In this document: positions 27,364 to 35,183 of the stretch, piece by piece
How the letters are laid out: every line of letters begins with the position of its first letter
Numbering within the stretch: the first letter of the stretch is position 1
NCBI GenBank assembly: GCA_021849805.1
Contig: JAJZSL010000003.1
Coordinates: 1 to 40,773, forward strand
DNA from: a bacterium
GTDB taxonomy: Bacteria; Verrucomicrobiota; Verrucomicrobiia; Chthoniobacterales; UBA6821
Direction: 5' to 3'
Length of the DNA: 40,773 nt
Translations under genes and position numbers: made by a program
Notes under the pieces: model-generated
The model's input: the letters and a program-made list of their open reading frames with translations, nothing else
Databases searched by the model: none
Told to the model about the DNA's origin: nothing

Positions 27364-28148
27364 ATTCTTTTCTTTTTTTTCTAAAAGCCACCGGAGCGAT
27401 GATGCTTCTCTTCACTCTTGCTTGGTGTTGGGCGCGCGCTTGTAATAACTACTCCCTAGTGGATGCTTTCTGGGCTGCTGGATTATTGATCATGGGGCTT
27501 TTCTTTCTATTGGCTTTGAGTCCTTGGAATGGAAGCAAGTTACTAATCGCTCTTCTTTTTTTATGTTGGAGTGGTCGACTCACTTGGCACTTGAGCTATC
27601 GCATTGCAAAGGCTCATCCTCACGAAGACCGACGGTATGAGCAGTTGCGCCTTGTTTGGAAAGAAAAAGAAGCTCTCTACTCTTTTCTTTTTTTTCAAGC
27701 ACAAGCAGGCTCTGTGATCTTATTAACCATTCCTTTTTTCTATATTGGTAAGAATCCTCATCCATCTTGGAGTCGACTGGAAATAGCAGGCTGTTTCTTG
27801 CTCCTTCTCGGTATTTTTGGTGAAGCAATCGCTGATCATCAACTGGCGTCTTTTAAAAAAAGAACTTCTTCCCCTAAGATCGTTTGTGAAGAAGGGCTCT
27901 GGAAATATTCGCGTCACCCTAATTATTTTTTTGAAATGATTATTTGGATGAGCTTTTACTTGCTTGCTTCTTCTGCCCCTGGAGGGTGGACCACCCTTTA
28001 TGCTCCTGCAATCATTATCTTTCTCTTAATAAAGGTGACCGGCATTCCCCCTGCTGAAGCCGCTTCCCTTCAAAGCAAAGGAGATGCTTACAGAAAGTAT
28101 CAGGAAAAAACATCCATGTTCATTCCTTGGTTCTCCCAAAAATCATGA
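27357..28148 (+). CDS. DUF1295 family membrane protein (steroid 5-alpha-reductase-like)
   Basis: 263 residues with about six to seven hydrophobic segments. Family signatures: NYSLVDAFWAAG near residue 32, AKAHPHEDRRYEQLRLVW, LWKYSRHPNYFFEMIIWMSF near 180-200, and the final EAASLQSKGDAYRKYQEKTSMFIPW. The RHPNYF block is shared with membrane reductases and isoprenylcysteine methyltransferases that use NADPH or SAM. The exact reaction is unknown. Last gene of the lipid cluster; its start overlaps the methyltransferase gene, and its end overlaps the oppositely oriented exbB gene by six bases. Confidence 0.85.
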   Translation: MLDSFLFFLKATGAMMLLFTLAWCWARACNNYSLVDAFWAAGLLIMGLFFLLALSPWNGSKLLIALLFLCWSGRLTWHLSYRIAKAHPHEDRRYEQLRLVWKEKEALYSFLFFQAQAGSVILLTIPFFYIGKNPHPSWSRLEIAGCFLLLLGIFGEAIADHQLASFKKRTSSPKIVCEEGLWKYSRHPNYFFEMIIWMSFYLLASSAPGGWTTLYAPAIIIFLLIKVTGIPPAEAASLQSKGDAYRKYQEKTSMFIPWFSQKS

Positions 28149-28856
28149 CCCTCTCTCTCTCTTAACAAGAGCGAGGAGTGCAAGAAGTTGAGTTGTTGCT
28201 GATTCCATCTCCGAGATCATGGAGTTGACGCGGCCTCGGAAAAAAGCATAAGCACTCATAGCAATCATCCCTACAAGAAGTCCAGCAGCCGTGGCTACCA
28301 AGGCTTGACCAACTCCTGCAGCTAAGAGGAGTGGACGTGTTGCTGCAATATCATTGGCCATAACATTAAAAGAGTGGATCATTCCTAGAACCGTCCCAAG
28401 CAATCCGAGCATAGGAGCCATTGTAGCAATATCGGAGAGCCAGAGAATGCGTTGTTGAAGAATATTGGACTCACGAGCTCCTTCTGTTTGCGCGATTTCA
28501 CGTACTTGAGTGTGAGTTGCTTCTGGATGATGAAACATAAAATCGATGGTACGATTCATAATCAGAGCGACACTTTCACGATGATGTAGCGATGTTTTTA
28601 AGAAGCTGGAGAGATCTCCTTTGGTAAGTAACGCTGATGCCATCACCATATATTTTCTACTCACAACACTTCTTGCACGTAAGGTGAAGAGATAGAGAAA
28701 AATTAAAGCAGTAGTGATGACAGAGAGAAGCAGTAAGGGAAGCATGACCCATCCACCACGAATCACTAGAGCAAGTAGATTGCCTTCTCCTGCTGATGGT
28801 AGAGTATGGAGAAGAGGAGCTAGGAGTTGAGAGAGAAAAAGATAAAGCTGATTCAT
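28143..28856 (-). CDS. exbB: MotA/TolQ/ExbB family proton-channel protein
   Basis: 237 residues. One hydrophobic helix at ~33-58 and two more at ~143-165 and ~178-205, the ExbB/TolQ layout. The conserved part is clear: LSDIATMAPMLGLLGTVLGM, then IHSFNVMA, and GVGQALVATAAGLLVGMIAM. It works with an ExbD/TolR partner to couple proton flow to TonB or to envelope tasks. No exbD, tolR or tonB follows: the gene ends against DUF1295 on the other strand. It lies 29 bases downstream of the ABC ATPase gene, so it is probably the last gene of that transcription unit. Confidence 0.88.
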   Translation of the reverse strand: MNQLYLFLSQLLAPLLHTLPSAGEGNLLALVIRGGWVMLPLLLLSVITTALIFLYLFTLRARSVVSRKYMVMASALLTKGDLSSFLKTSLHHRESVALIMNRTIDFMFHHPEATHTQVREIAQTEGARESNILQQRILWLSDIATMAPMLGLLGTVLGMIHSFNVMANDIAATRPLLLAAGVGQALVATAAGLLVGMIAMSAYAFFRGRVNSMISEMESATTQLLALLALVKRERGS

Positions 28857-28885
28857 TGTTCTTGTATTTGTTTGGAAATAATAAA

Positions 28886-29608
28886 CTAAAAATGTTCTTC
28901 ATGCTCGCCAGTAGTACTCTTGAAGAAATTCTCCATCGCTCCTTGATAAGTAATACTCCCTTCTACTAAGAAGATCATTTGATCAGCACATTTTTTGGCA
29001 AATTCTATTTCATGAGTTACTAGGAGGATAGGAATGGAGCGAGAGCGCAGCTCAAGGATGAGTTCGAGAACTTCTGACTTCATCCCAGGATCAAGTGATG
29101 ACGTTGGTTCATCAAGAAGTAACCACGTGGGAGAGGTTACCAAAGCACGCGCAATAGCAACACGCTGTGCTTGCCCCCCGGAGAGTTGATGAGGTTTTTT
29201 ATACTGATGTTCCTTAAGATGGAGCTGCTCAAGGATCTCTTGAGCTCTTTTTTTGGCTAACAATGAGGGAACATGATGGACCAGCTTGAGCGGTAAGATG
29301 ACATTTTCAAGAGCACTTAAATGAGGAAAAAGGCTTTGCTGCTGAAAAACAACACCTAATTTTCGGCGATAGCGCTCTAGCGAAGCTTCATCAGATGGGA
29401 TGGCTTCTCCATTAATGAGAATAGAACCTTGCTCTGGGATCTCCAATCCCGCTAGCAAACGTAGGAGAGTCGTCTTACCACTACCACTTGGACCTAATAG
29501 TGCTAGGACATGATCAAAAGTGATCGATACAGAAAAGTCATCAAAAAGTTTTTTGTGCTGATGCTGAAGCAAAAAACTTTTGCAAAGATGTTCAATAGTT
29601 ATATTCAC
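28886..29608 (-). CDS. Amino-acid-type ABC transporter ATP-binding protein
   Basis: 240 residues, GlnQ/HisP style. Walker A LGPSGSGKTTLLRLLAGLE (G39-T46), VFQQQSLFPHLSALENV (Q-loop), signature LSGGQAQRVAIARAL, Walker B WLLLDEPTSSLDP and H-loop VTHEIEFA. Powers the adjacent permease for polar amino acid import. The start is GTG at 29608, overlapping the permease stop by four bases (GTGA). No substrate-binding protein is encoded in this cluster. It could be supplied from elsewhere, as is common in small genomes. Confidence 0.92.
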   Translation of the reverse strand: MNITIEHLCKSFLLQHQHKKLFDDFSVSITFDHVLALLGPSGSGKTTLLRLLAGLEIPEQGSILINGEAIPSDEASLERYRRKLGVVFQQQSLFPHLSALENVILPLKLVHHVPSLLAKKRAQEILEQLHLKEHQYKKPHQLSGGQAQRVAIARALVTSPTWLLLDEPTSSLDPGMKSEVLELILELRSRSIPILLVTHEIEFAKKCADQMIFLVEGSITYQGAMENFFKSTTGEHEEHF

Positions 29609-30378
29609 AATTTTAATTTTTTCTCTAGCAACCGACTTCCTAAAGAAATGGGGAGTGTTAGGACTAAATACCCTAGTGCTAATGGGAAAAAACTCTCCAA
29701 TGTGCAGTAGGTTGTTGCATTGACTTGTTGAGCCGAGAGTGTCAGCTCAGAAATGCCGATAATGGAGAGTAAGGAAGAATCCTTAATGAGAGAAGCTAGT
29801 TGACCGGCAAGGGCAGGAAGTAGCGAGCGAAGGGACTGAGGAATGATGACATAGCGATAAGTTTGATAAGTCGTCAGCCCAATGGCTTTTGCAGAATCCC
29901 ACTGAAGAGGATGAATTGCTTCAATACTTGCTCTCATTAATTCTGCAATGTAGACACTACTGAAAAGTGAAAGAAGAAGGATGCCTGTTAACAAGCGGTT
30001 CTCAAGCCCTACTCCATGAGCAACCACATAGAAGAAAAAGAGAATTTGTGTCAAAAAAGGTGTTCCGCGAAGAATTTCAATGAGAAGGAATGCTAGAAAA
30101 TGAAGTAGCTTCAGTGATGATCGATAGGCTGTGAGAAGCAGTGCTCCCAAAAAACAACTCAACAGAAGTGCTACCATCGAAATAGAAAGAGTACTCAACC
30201 AGCCATGCCAAAAAACATTTCTATAGTGCCAAACGAGCTTCCACTTTGATCCTGAATGCTCAAGAAACTCTTCCAAGAGGGAGAAGGAAAAGTAGCTGAG
30301 CAGGAGAATGCCTAAAATTAGGAGAGCCGATGGCAGCCATCGATTTCTCTTCCAAGTTGAGGGAATAGGAAATGTCAT
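29605..30378 (-). CDS. Amino-acid-type ABC transporter permease
   Basis: 257 residues from the ATG at 30378 (MTFPIPS), which overlaps the tatD stop as ATGA; the longer frame to 30444 lies inside tatD and is less likely. HisM/GlnP family: about five transmembrane helices, with FWHGWLSTLSISMVALLLS, LIEILRGTPFLTQILFFFY and the EAA loop RASIEAIHPLQWDSAKAIGL followed by TTYQTYRYVIIPQSLR. It pairs with the ATPase directly downstream. Substrate unknown; members mainly carry glutamine, histidine, arginine or other polar amino acids. Confidence 0.9.
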   Translation of the reverse strand: MTFPIPSTWKRNRWLPSALLILGILLLSYFSFSLLEEFLEHSGSKWKLVWHYRNVFWHGWLSTLSISMVALLLSCFLGALLLTAYRSSLKLLHFLAFLLIEILRGTPFLTQILFFFYVVAHGVGLENRLLTGILLLSLFSSVYIAELMRASIEAIHPLQWDSAKAIGLTTYQTYRYVIIPQSLRSLLPALAGQLASLIKDSSLLSIIGISELTLSAQQVNATTYCTLESFFPLALGYLVLTLPISLGSRLLEKKLKL

Positions 30379-31229
30379 GGAGAAAATCGAAAAAATGCTT
30401 CTGCTCTTAACGTCGTTTCTGCGGCAACTTCTTGAAGAGAGCAACGGCGCAACTGAGCAATTTTTTCAGCAATAAGGCGTACATGAGCAGGCTCAGCACG
30501 CTCTCCACGATGTGGCACGGGAGCTAAGTAGGGAGCATCTGTTTCAATCATATAATGATTCCTAGGAGTGGCTTCTATTGTTTGAGCAAGGAGTGATGCA
30601 TTCTTAAAAGTGACAATTCCTGTGAAGGAAACAACATGTCCTTGATCAAGGAGAGAGTGCATTTGCTCTACACTTCCTCCAAAACAGTGGAAAACAGCAG
30701 ATAGCTTCTTTTGATAAGAGGAGAGGATAGTCAAGAGATCGTCCCAAGCGTTGAATTGATGCAGCAGAGAATCTTCTGACAACTCTTTTTTTTTGGTAAG
30801 AGGAAGGTCGCGCTGATGAATAATGACATTGAAGCCTAAGGCTACTGCTAAATCAAGTTGAGCTTGGAGAGCCTGGAGTTGCTCTTCTCTCCATTGGATC
30901 AAGTTAGCCGAAGAGAGATCACTGGGAAGATGATAATAATCCAATCCTATTTCTCCAAGAGCAACAACCTTAGGATGAGTAGCAAGTCTTTTTAATTCCT
31001 TCCACCAAGTGGTTTTTTCTTCATGAAGATGAAGAGGATGAATCCCTAGAGCTGCATAAAGAGAGGGATAGCGTTCCACCAGAGCTAGTGTTCTATGATT
31101 GCTGGCCATGCTCGTGCCAATAGTAACAATGCGCCTGACTCCTGCAGCATGAGCACGATCAATCAGAGCATCACGATCGTGCTCAAAACGAGGATCATCA
31201 AGATGAGCATGTGTTTCTATTAGGTTCAT
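30375..31229 (-). CDS. tatD: TatD family metal-dependent hydrolase
   Basis: 284 residues from the ATG at 31229 (MNLIETHAHLDD); a GTG at 31250 would add seven residues. TIM-barrel hydrolase with metal ligands in ETHAHLDD, VALGEIGLDYY, VIIHQRD, FHCFGGS and the terminal METDAPYLAPVPHRG. TatD proteins are DNases or nucleotidases implicated in DNA repair and 3'-end trimming, despite the historic name from the Tat operon. Its stop overlaps the permease start. It follows galE by about 80 bases on the same strand. Confidence 0.92.
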   Translation of the reverse strand: MNLIETHAHLDDPRFEHDRDALIDRAHAAGVRRIVTIGTSMASNHRTLALVERYPSLYAALGIHPLHLHEEKTTWWKELKRLATHPKVVALGEIGLDYYHLPSDLSSANLIQWREEQLQALQAQLDLAVALGFNVIIHQRDLPLTKKKELSEDSLLHQFNAWDDLLTILSSYQKKLSAVFHCFGGSVEQMHSLLDQGHVVSFTGIVTFKNASLLAQTIEATPRNHYMIETDAPYLAPVPHRGERAEPAHVRLIAEKIAQLRRCSLQEVAAETTLRAEAFFRFSP

Positions 31230-31308
31230 AAAAAACGAGGCGAGATGCACTCCATGCTCTTTCCTAGGTGAAGAGAGTTGAAATCATCTCCTTGCAAGAG
31301 AAGAAGGA

Positions 31309-32331
31309 TCAATCTTGATAGCCGTGAGGATGGGCCTGATGCCAACTCCAAGCACTTTGAATAATTTTCTCAAGAGACTGATACTGTGGATTCCAGCCTA
31401 ATTCTTTTTTGATTCTCTCGGAAGAACCGATAAGAAGAGGTGGATCACCTGGTCGGCGCGGCTTCTCTAAGGCCAAAATGGGATAGCCACTGACACGACG
31501 ACAACATTCGATCACTTCATAAACAGAAGAACCACCTCCTGTGCCAAGGTTGTAGAAGGCACTCTCTTTGGCGTGGAGAGCTAAGAGGTGAGCTTCTGCT
31601 AGATCCAGTACATGGATGTAGTCGCGAATACAACTCCCATCACGTGTTGGATAATCAGTTCCATAAATTTCAACGGCTTCTCTTTTACCAAGAGCAACAT
31701 TGAGGACGTTGGGAATTAAATGAGTTTCGACACGATGATCTTCTCCAAAACGAGTGCTAGCACCAGCAGCATTAAAATAACGTAAGGCTATAAAAGTTAG
31801 GTGATGGATTTTCTCATACCATGGTAGAAGACGCTCAAAAATTAATTTTGATTCTCCATAGGGATTGATTGGGCGCTGTGGCATCGATTCAACAATAGGC
31901 ATCTGATCGGGAACTCCAAAGGTAGCGCAAGTCGAAGAGAAAACAAGATGCCTAACTCCTGTAGCCACCATGGCATCTAAGAGGTTAAGGCCACCAACAA
32001 CATTGTTGTGAAAGTATTTTGAGGGATGGAGCATGGATTCTCCCACCAGAGCATGAGCTGCAAAGTGCATCACCGCCGTTGCTTGAAAATCACGCAATGT
32101 TTGTTCAAGAAACGATCGATCGGCCAACTCTCCTTGGAAAAAAGTAGCTCTTGGATCAATGGCAGCACGATGCCCTTCACTCAAGTTATCAAAAACAGCA
32201 ACGCTATAACCTTTCTCAAGAAGTTGCTCAACACAAATACTACCGATATAGCCAGCTCCTCCTGTTACAAAAATTCTCTTCTGGAGTGCTGAGGAAGCAT
32301 GGTGATTGTTGCAATGATTTTTCTGAAGCAT
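31309..32331 (-). CDS. galE: UDP-glucose 4-epimerase
   Basis: 340 residues; interconverts UDP-glucose and UDP-galactose with bound NAD+, supplying sugars for envelope polysaccharide. NAD motif VTGGAGYIGS (residues 22-31), catalytic SSTCATFG and Y-x3-K in NPYGESKL, and LRYFNAAGA, IPNVL, IYGTDYPTRDGSCIRDYIHV all match GalE. About 17 extra residues, His/Asn/Ser-rich, precede the Rossmann fold; no later in-frame ATG is available. Eight bases separate it from the regulator gene upstream, so the two are co-transcribed. Confidence 0.93.
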   Translation of the reverse strand: MLQKNHCNNHHASSALQKRIFVTGGAGYIGSICVEQLLEKGYSVAVFDNLSEGHRAAIDPRATFFQGELADRSFLEQTLRDFQATAVMHFAAHALVGESMLHPSKYFHNNVVGGLNLLDAMVATGVRHLVFSSTCATFGVPDQMPIVESMPQRPINPYGESKLIFERLLPWYEKIHHLTFIALRYFNAAGASTRFGEDHRVETHLIPNVLNVALGKREAVEIYGTDYPTRDGSCIRDYIHVLDLAEAHLLALHAKESAFYNLGTGGGSSVYEVIECCRRVSGYPILALEKPRRPGDPPLLIGSSERIKKELGWNPQYQSLEKIIQSAWSWHQAHPHGYQD

Positions 32332-32339
32332 TGTTAATG

Positions 32340-32975
32340 TTAAGCAGCTGGAGAGATGACGGAGCGATAGATGCCAGCAACTTGGCTGACTTCACGATGA
32401 ATAGGGATTCCCAGAACATCACTAATCATTGTTTTCTCAAAGTTTTCAACCTGAGGATAGAGACGAGCAATAGGTTCTAGAGGATTGTGACTCTCAAGAA
32501 TACTCCAAGAAGAATCCTCTTGGAAACAAGCAAAATGGCCTTCTTCATGACGTAGTTTAGCAAAAGAGCGAGCACGCTCTCGGGGAGTATCACCACTGAT
32601 TTTCTTTTTTATGGCTACTGCCATGTGACGGAAATGAAGCATTAATAATTTTTCGGCAGCTGTAGACCCAAAGAGTTGCTGGGCTCCTTGCAGTAAGGAG
32701 AGAGCGAGTGCATTATTTTCTTCAGAAAAAAGTTCATAAGCTTTTTCAGTAAGGCGATAGTACATCAAAGGGCGACCACGGTGACTAGGTTGACGCCATG
32801 TTTCTAAGTAGCCTTGACGATGCATGGAGAGACAATGTGCTTTTACCCCCATGTAGCTCATGGAGAGACGCGTAGCGAGTTCACGCACCGAGAGGCCCGC
32901 TTGGGAGCATTTCAAAATTTCTAGGATAGCGAGTCGTTGGCTGCGACCAAGTTCACGAAGAATACGGCGTTTCAT
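32340..32975 (-). CDS. Winged-helix transcriptional regulator (SufR/DeoR-like)
   Basis: 211 residues from ATG 32975 (a TTG precedes it by one codon). N-terminal winged helix: LGRSQRLAILEILKCSQAGL, SVRELATRLSMSYMGVKAHC (recognition helix), and the wing WRQPSHRGRPLMYYRLTEKA. The GRP.…YRLT step and the C-terminal part (ESHNPLEPIARLYPQVENFE, then VLGIPIHREVSQVAGIYRSV) resemble SufR-type regulators. The positions that hold the Fe-S cysteines in SufR are not cysteine here, so a cluster is unlikely. It could control galE downstream and the divergent methyltransferase at 33057, 81 bases away. Effector unknown. Confidence 0.75.
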   Translation of the reverse strand: MKRRILRELGRSQRLAILEILKCSQAGLSVRELATRLSMSYMGVKAHCLSMHRQGYLETWRQPSHRGRPLMYYRLTEKAYELFSEENNALALSLLQGAQQLFGSTAAEKLLMLHFRHMAVAIKKKISGDTPRERARSFAKLRHEEGHFACFQEDSSWSILESHNPLEPIARLYPQVENFEKTMISDVLGIPIHREVSQVAGIYRSVISPAA

Positions 32976-33056
32976 CAACGGGGGAGAATATCACTTTTCC
33001 TCAAAGAAAGAACAGCCTCTATTTTTAGTAGCTTGTGAAAGATTTTCTCTCGGATC

Positions 33057-34124
33057 ATGATGTTGGGAACACTCATGAATCGCTTGCTTCATTTTCTCCT
33101 TACCAAAAATTTTCTTCCTGATCTTCTTCTTCGTTACGGCATTCGCAGAAGGCTGGCAGCACATCTTCAGCGCTTCAAGAGACTCTCTCTGCAAGAGCGC
33201 CAAGAGCTCTTCATGAAGCATCTTCACTCGCTCAAGCAGAGCCCTCTGGCTGTTGCTACCCAGCAAGCTAATGAGCAGCACTATGAACTACCAACAGATT
33301 TTTTTGAGCATGTCCTAGGAAAACAAAAAAAATATAGTTCTGGTTTCTGGAAAGATGATACTTCCAGCTTGGATCAAGCAGAGGAGGAGATGCTCCGACT
33401 TACTGCTGAGCGAGCAGAGCTTCAGGAGGGGGGGCAGCGAATTTTAGAACTTGGTTGTGGTTGGGGCTCACTCACCTTATGGATGGCCACTCACTATCCC
33501 GATGCTCAGATAACAGCGATTTCGAATTCAAAGACACAACGTGAATATATTAATGCCCAGCTTGCAGAACGTCATCTTACCAATGTAACGGTTCGAACAG
33601 TCAATATGATTGATTATTTAGGAGAAGGTGAAGCTCTTTTCGATCGTGTTGTTTCTGTTGAAATGTTTGAGCACATGAAAAATTACCAACTCTTGCTCCA
33701 GCGCATTGCTACGTGGCTCAAGCCAGGCGGAATGCTCTTTGTCCATCTTTTCTCTCATCGTGAAATAGCCTATCACTACGAAATAGAGGAGGGAGAAGAT
33801 GACTGGATGGCACGATATTTTTTTACAGGAGGTCAAATGCCCTCTGATGATCTATTGCTCTATTTTCAAGAGGATCTTCGGATCAAGGATCATTGGCATG
33901 TTTGTGGAACTCACTATCAAAAAACAGCTCGTGCTTGGTTAGAAAATATGGATCGAGCAAAAAAGAGAATCATCCCTCTGCTAGCCACTACTTATGGGGA
34001 GGAGCAGAAGAAGCGTTGGTGGGTTTACTGGCGTCTCTTCTTCATGGCTTGTGAAGAGCTCTGGGGATATAGGCAAGGAGAAGAGTGGATGGTCTCTCAC
34101 TACCTCTTTGAGAAAAAAACCTAG
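33057..34124 (+). CDS. SAM-dependent methyltransferase, CFA synthase/CNMT-like
   Basis: 355 residues. SAM motif ILELGCGWGSLTLWMATHYP, then SVEMFEHMKNYQLLLQRIAT, FVHLFSHREIAYHYE, and NEQHYELPTDFFEHVLG upstream: this is the CFA-synthase-related subgroup close to coclaurine N-methyltransferase-like proteins. Lipid or small-molecule methylation is likely; the substrate is unknown. It differs clearly from the CFA-like gene at 26113, so it is not a recent duplicate. Divergent from the regulator at 32340, which may control it. It ends TAG, overlapping by one base the GTG that opens the degraded gene downstream. A start at 33075 (MNRLLHF) is also possible. Confidence 0.85.
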   Translation: MMLGTLMNRLLHFLLTKNFLPDLLLRYGIRRRLAAHLQRFKRLSLQERQELFMKHLHSLKQSPLAVATQQANEQHYELPTDFFEHVLGKQKKYSSGFWKDDTSSLDQAEEEMLRLTAERAELQEGGQRILELGCGWGSLTLWMATHYPDAQITAISNSKTQREYINAQLAERHLTNVTVRTVNMIDYLGEGEALFDRVVSVEMFEHMKNYQLLLQRIATWLKPGGMLFVHLFSHREIAYHYEIEEGEDDWMARYFFTGGQMPSDDLLLYFQEDLRIKDHWHVCGTHYQKTARAWLENMDRAKKRIIPLLATTYGEEQKKRWWVYWRLFFMACEELWGYRQGEEWMVSHYLFEKKT

Positions 34125-35118
34125 TGATAAATCCATCCGCTCCGGAAGAATCAGCTTCACTACTCCGTACAGCCCGAAGAAGTTCACTCTATGGGGCTAT
34201 TGCTTCTCCTACTTCCTCTAGTCATCAGAGTCCTGGAGAGAGGAGCGTTGGCTCTTTTTTTAACAGACGTATAGCACACGTGCCCTCATCGGAGGGTCCC
34301 TCATCCTCTACTTCGCTGATACATCAACGAGCAGAAAGAAGAGACGAAGAGGAGGGAAGAAGAACGACCTCTTTCTCTGGATGCATATTTCCTTCGGACT
34401 AAGAGATTGATCTTCTTGGTCCCATGCGTGGATCTTCTCTTGCTATTGCTGAGGAATATTATCGAGGAAAAAAATAGAGGCTACGGATCCTCATCTTCAA
34501 GATCATTATGGACATGTTCAATTACTGCTTCGAAAAATGCAGCAACTTGAAGCTGCTGCTAGCAGAGCTAGAGAAGAAGGAAGAGCTGATGAGTCCTTTC
34601 TCTATCTTCAAGCTTCTCTTATGTATCGTTATGCTACACGATTTCGTCTCTTTCAACCTTCTACTGATTGGGAAATAGAGTCTCAACGACTGGAGCATGC
34701 AGCAGAGAGCTACTCAAAAGCTGCTTATTGTTTAGAGCAAATTGTTACCTCTCTTCAAAGAGCGCAACTACTCATCGCTCGACTTCCTGCTCGATTAGAG
34801 CATCTCTTCTCTTCATCGGCAGTATTCTCTCTTCTTGATAACCTCACGATCTATGCTCAAGGAATAGCTTCATCCTTGAATCTGCGTACTAATACTTCTC
34901 CAGAGAATACGCTCATGATCACAAATAACCTTGCTGAATTATCTTTTCGTGAAGAAGGATCGATGAGTAACTATGTTACGCTCCTCAATGATGCTCTCCT
35001 GCTTCCTCAATCTCCTGAAATGACCTCACTACTGCAACTTCATAAAGGCCTCTTTGAACAAGCGCAGATCTATCTTCAAGATGCAAAGAATATTGAAAAC
35101 TCCCTGATCCGCCTCTAG
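34124..35118 (+). pseudogene. Disrupted paralogue of the 35184-36254 repeat protein
   Basis: Three in-order pieces make one gene. 34124-34402 encodes a Ser/Pro-rich N-terminus and stops at TAA (34400-34402). The same frame continues as EIDLLGPMRGSSLAIAEEYY, then hits TAG right after a run of seven A (34468-34474). Stepping back one base there gives IEATDPHLQDHYGHVQLLLR and an open frame to 35118. Throughout, it aligns with the intact neighbour: AIAEEYYRGKK with VEAESFYQAKA, and NLAELSFREEGSMSNY with NLSAFSFQEANSMRNY. Ribosomal -1 or transcriptional slippage on A7 could mend the second break but not the TAA. Alternatively, two separate short proteins (34124-34402 and 34537-35118) are made. I judge it a decaying tandem duplicate. 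Confidence 0.65.
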
Positions 35119-35183
35119 GAGTGGAGAGCAGGAGAAAAATTTTTCTAAAATTTCGAGTGAATGTTGTAACTTAAAAAATAAAT

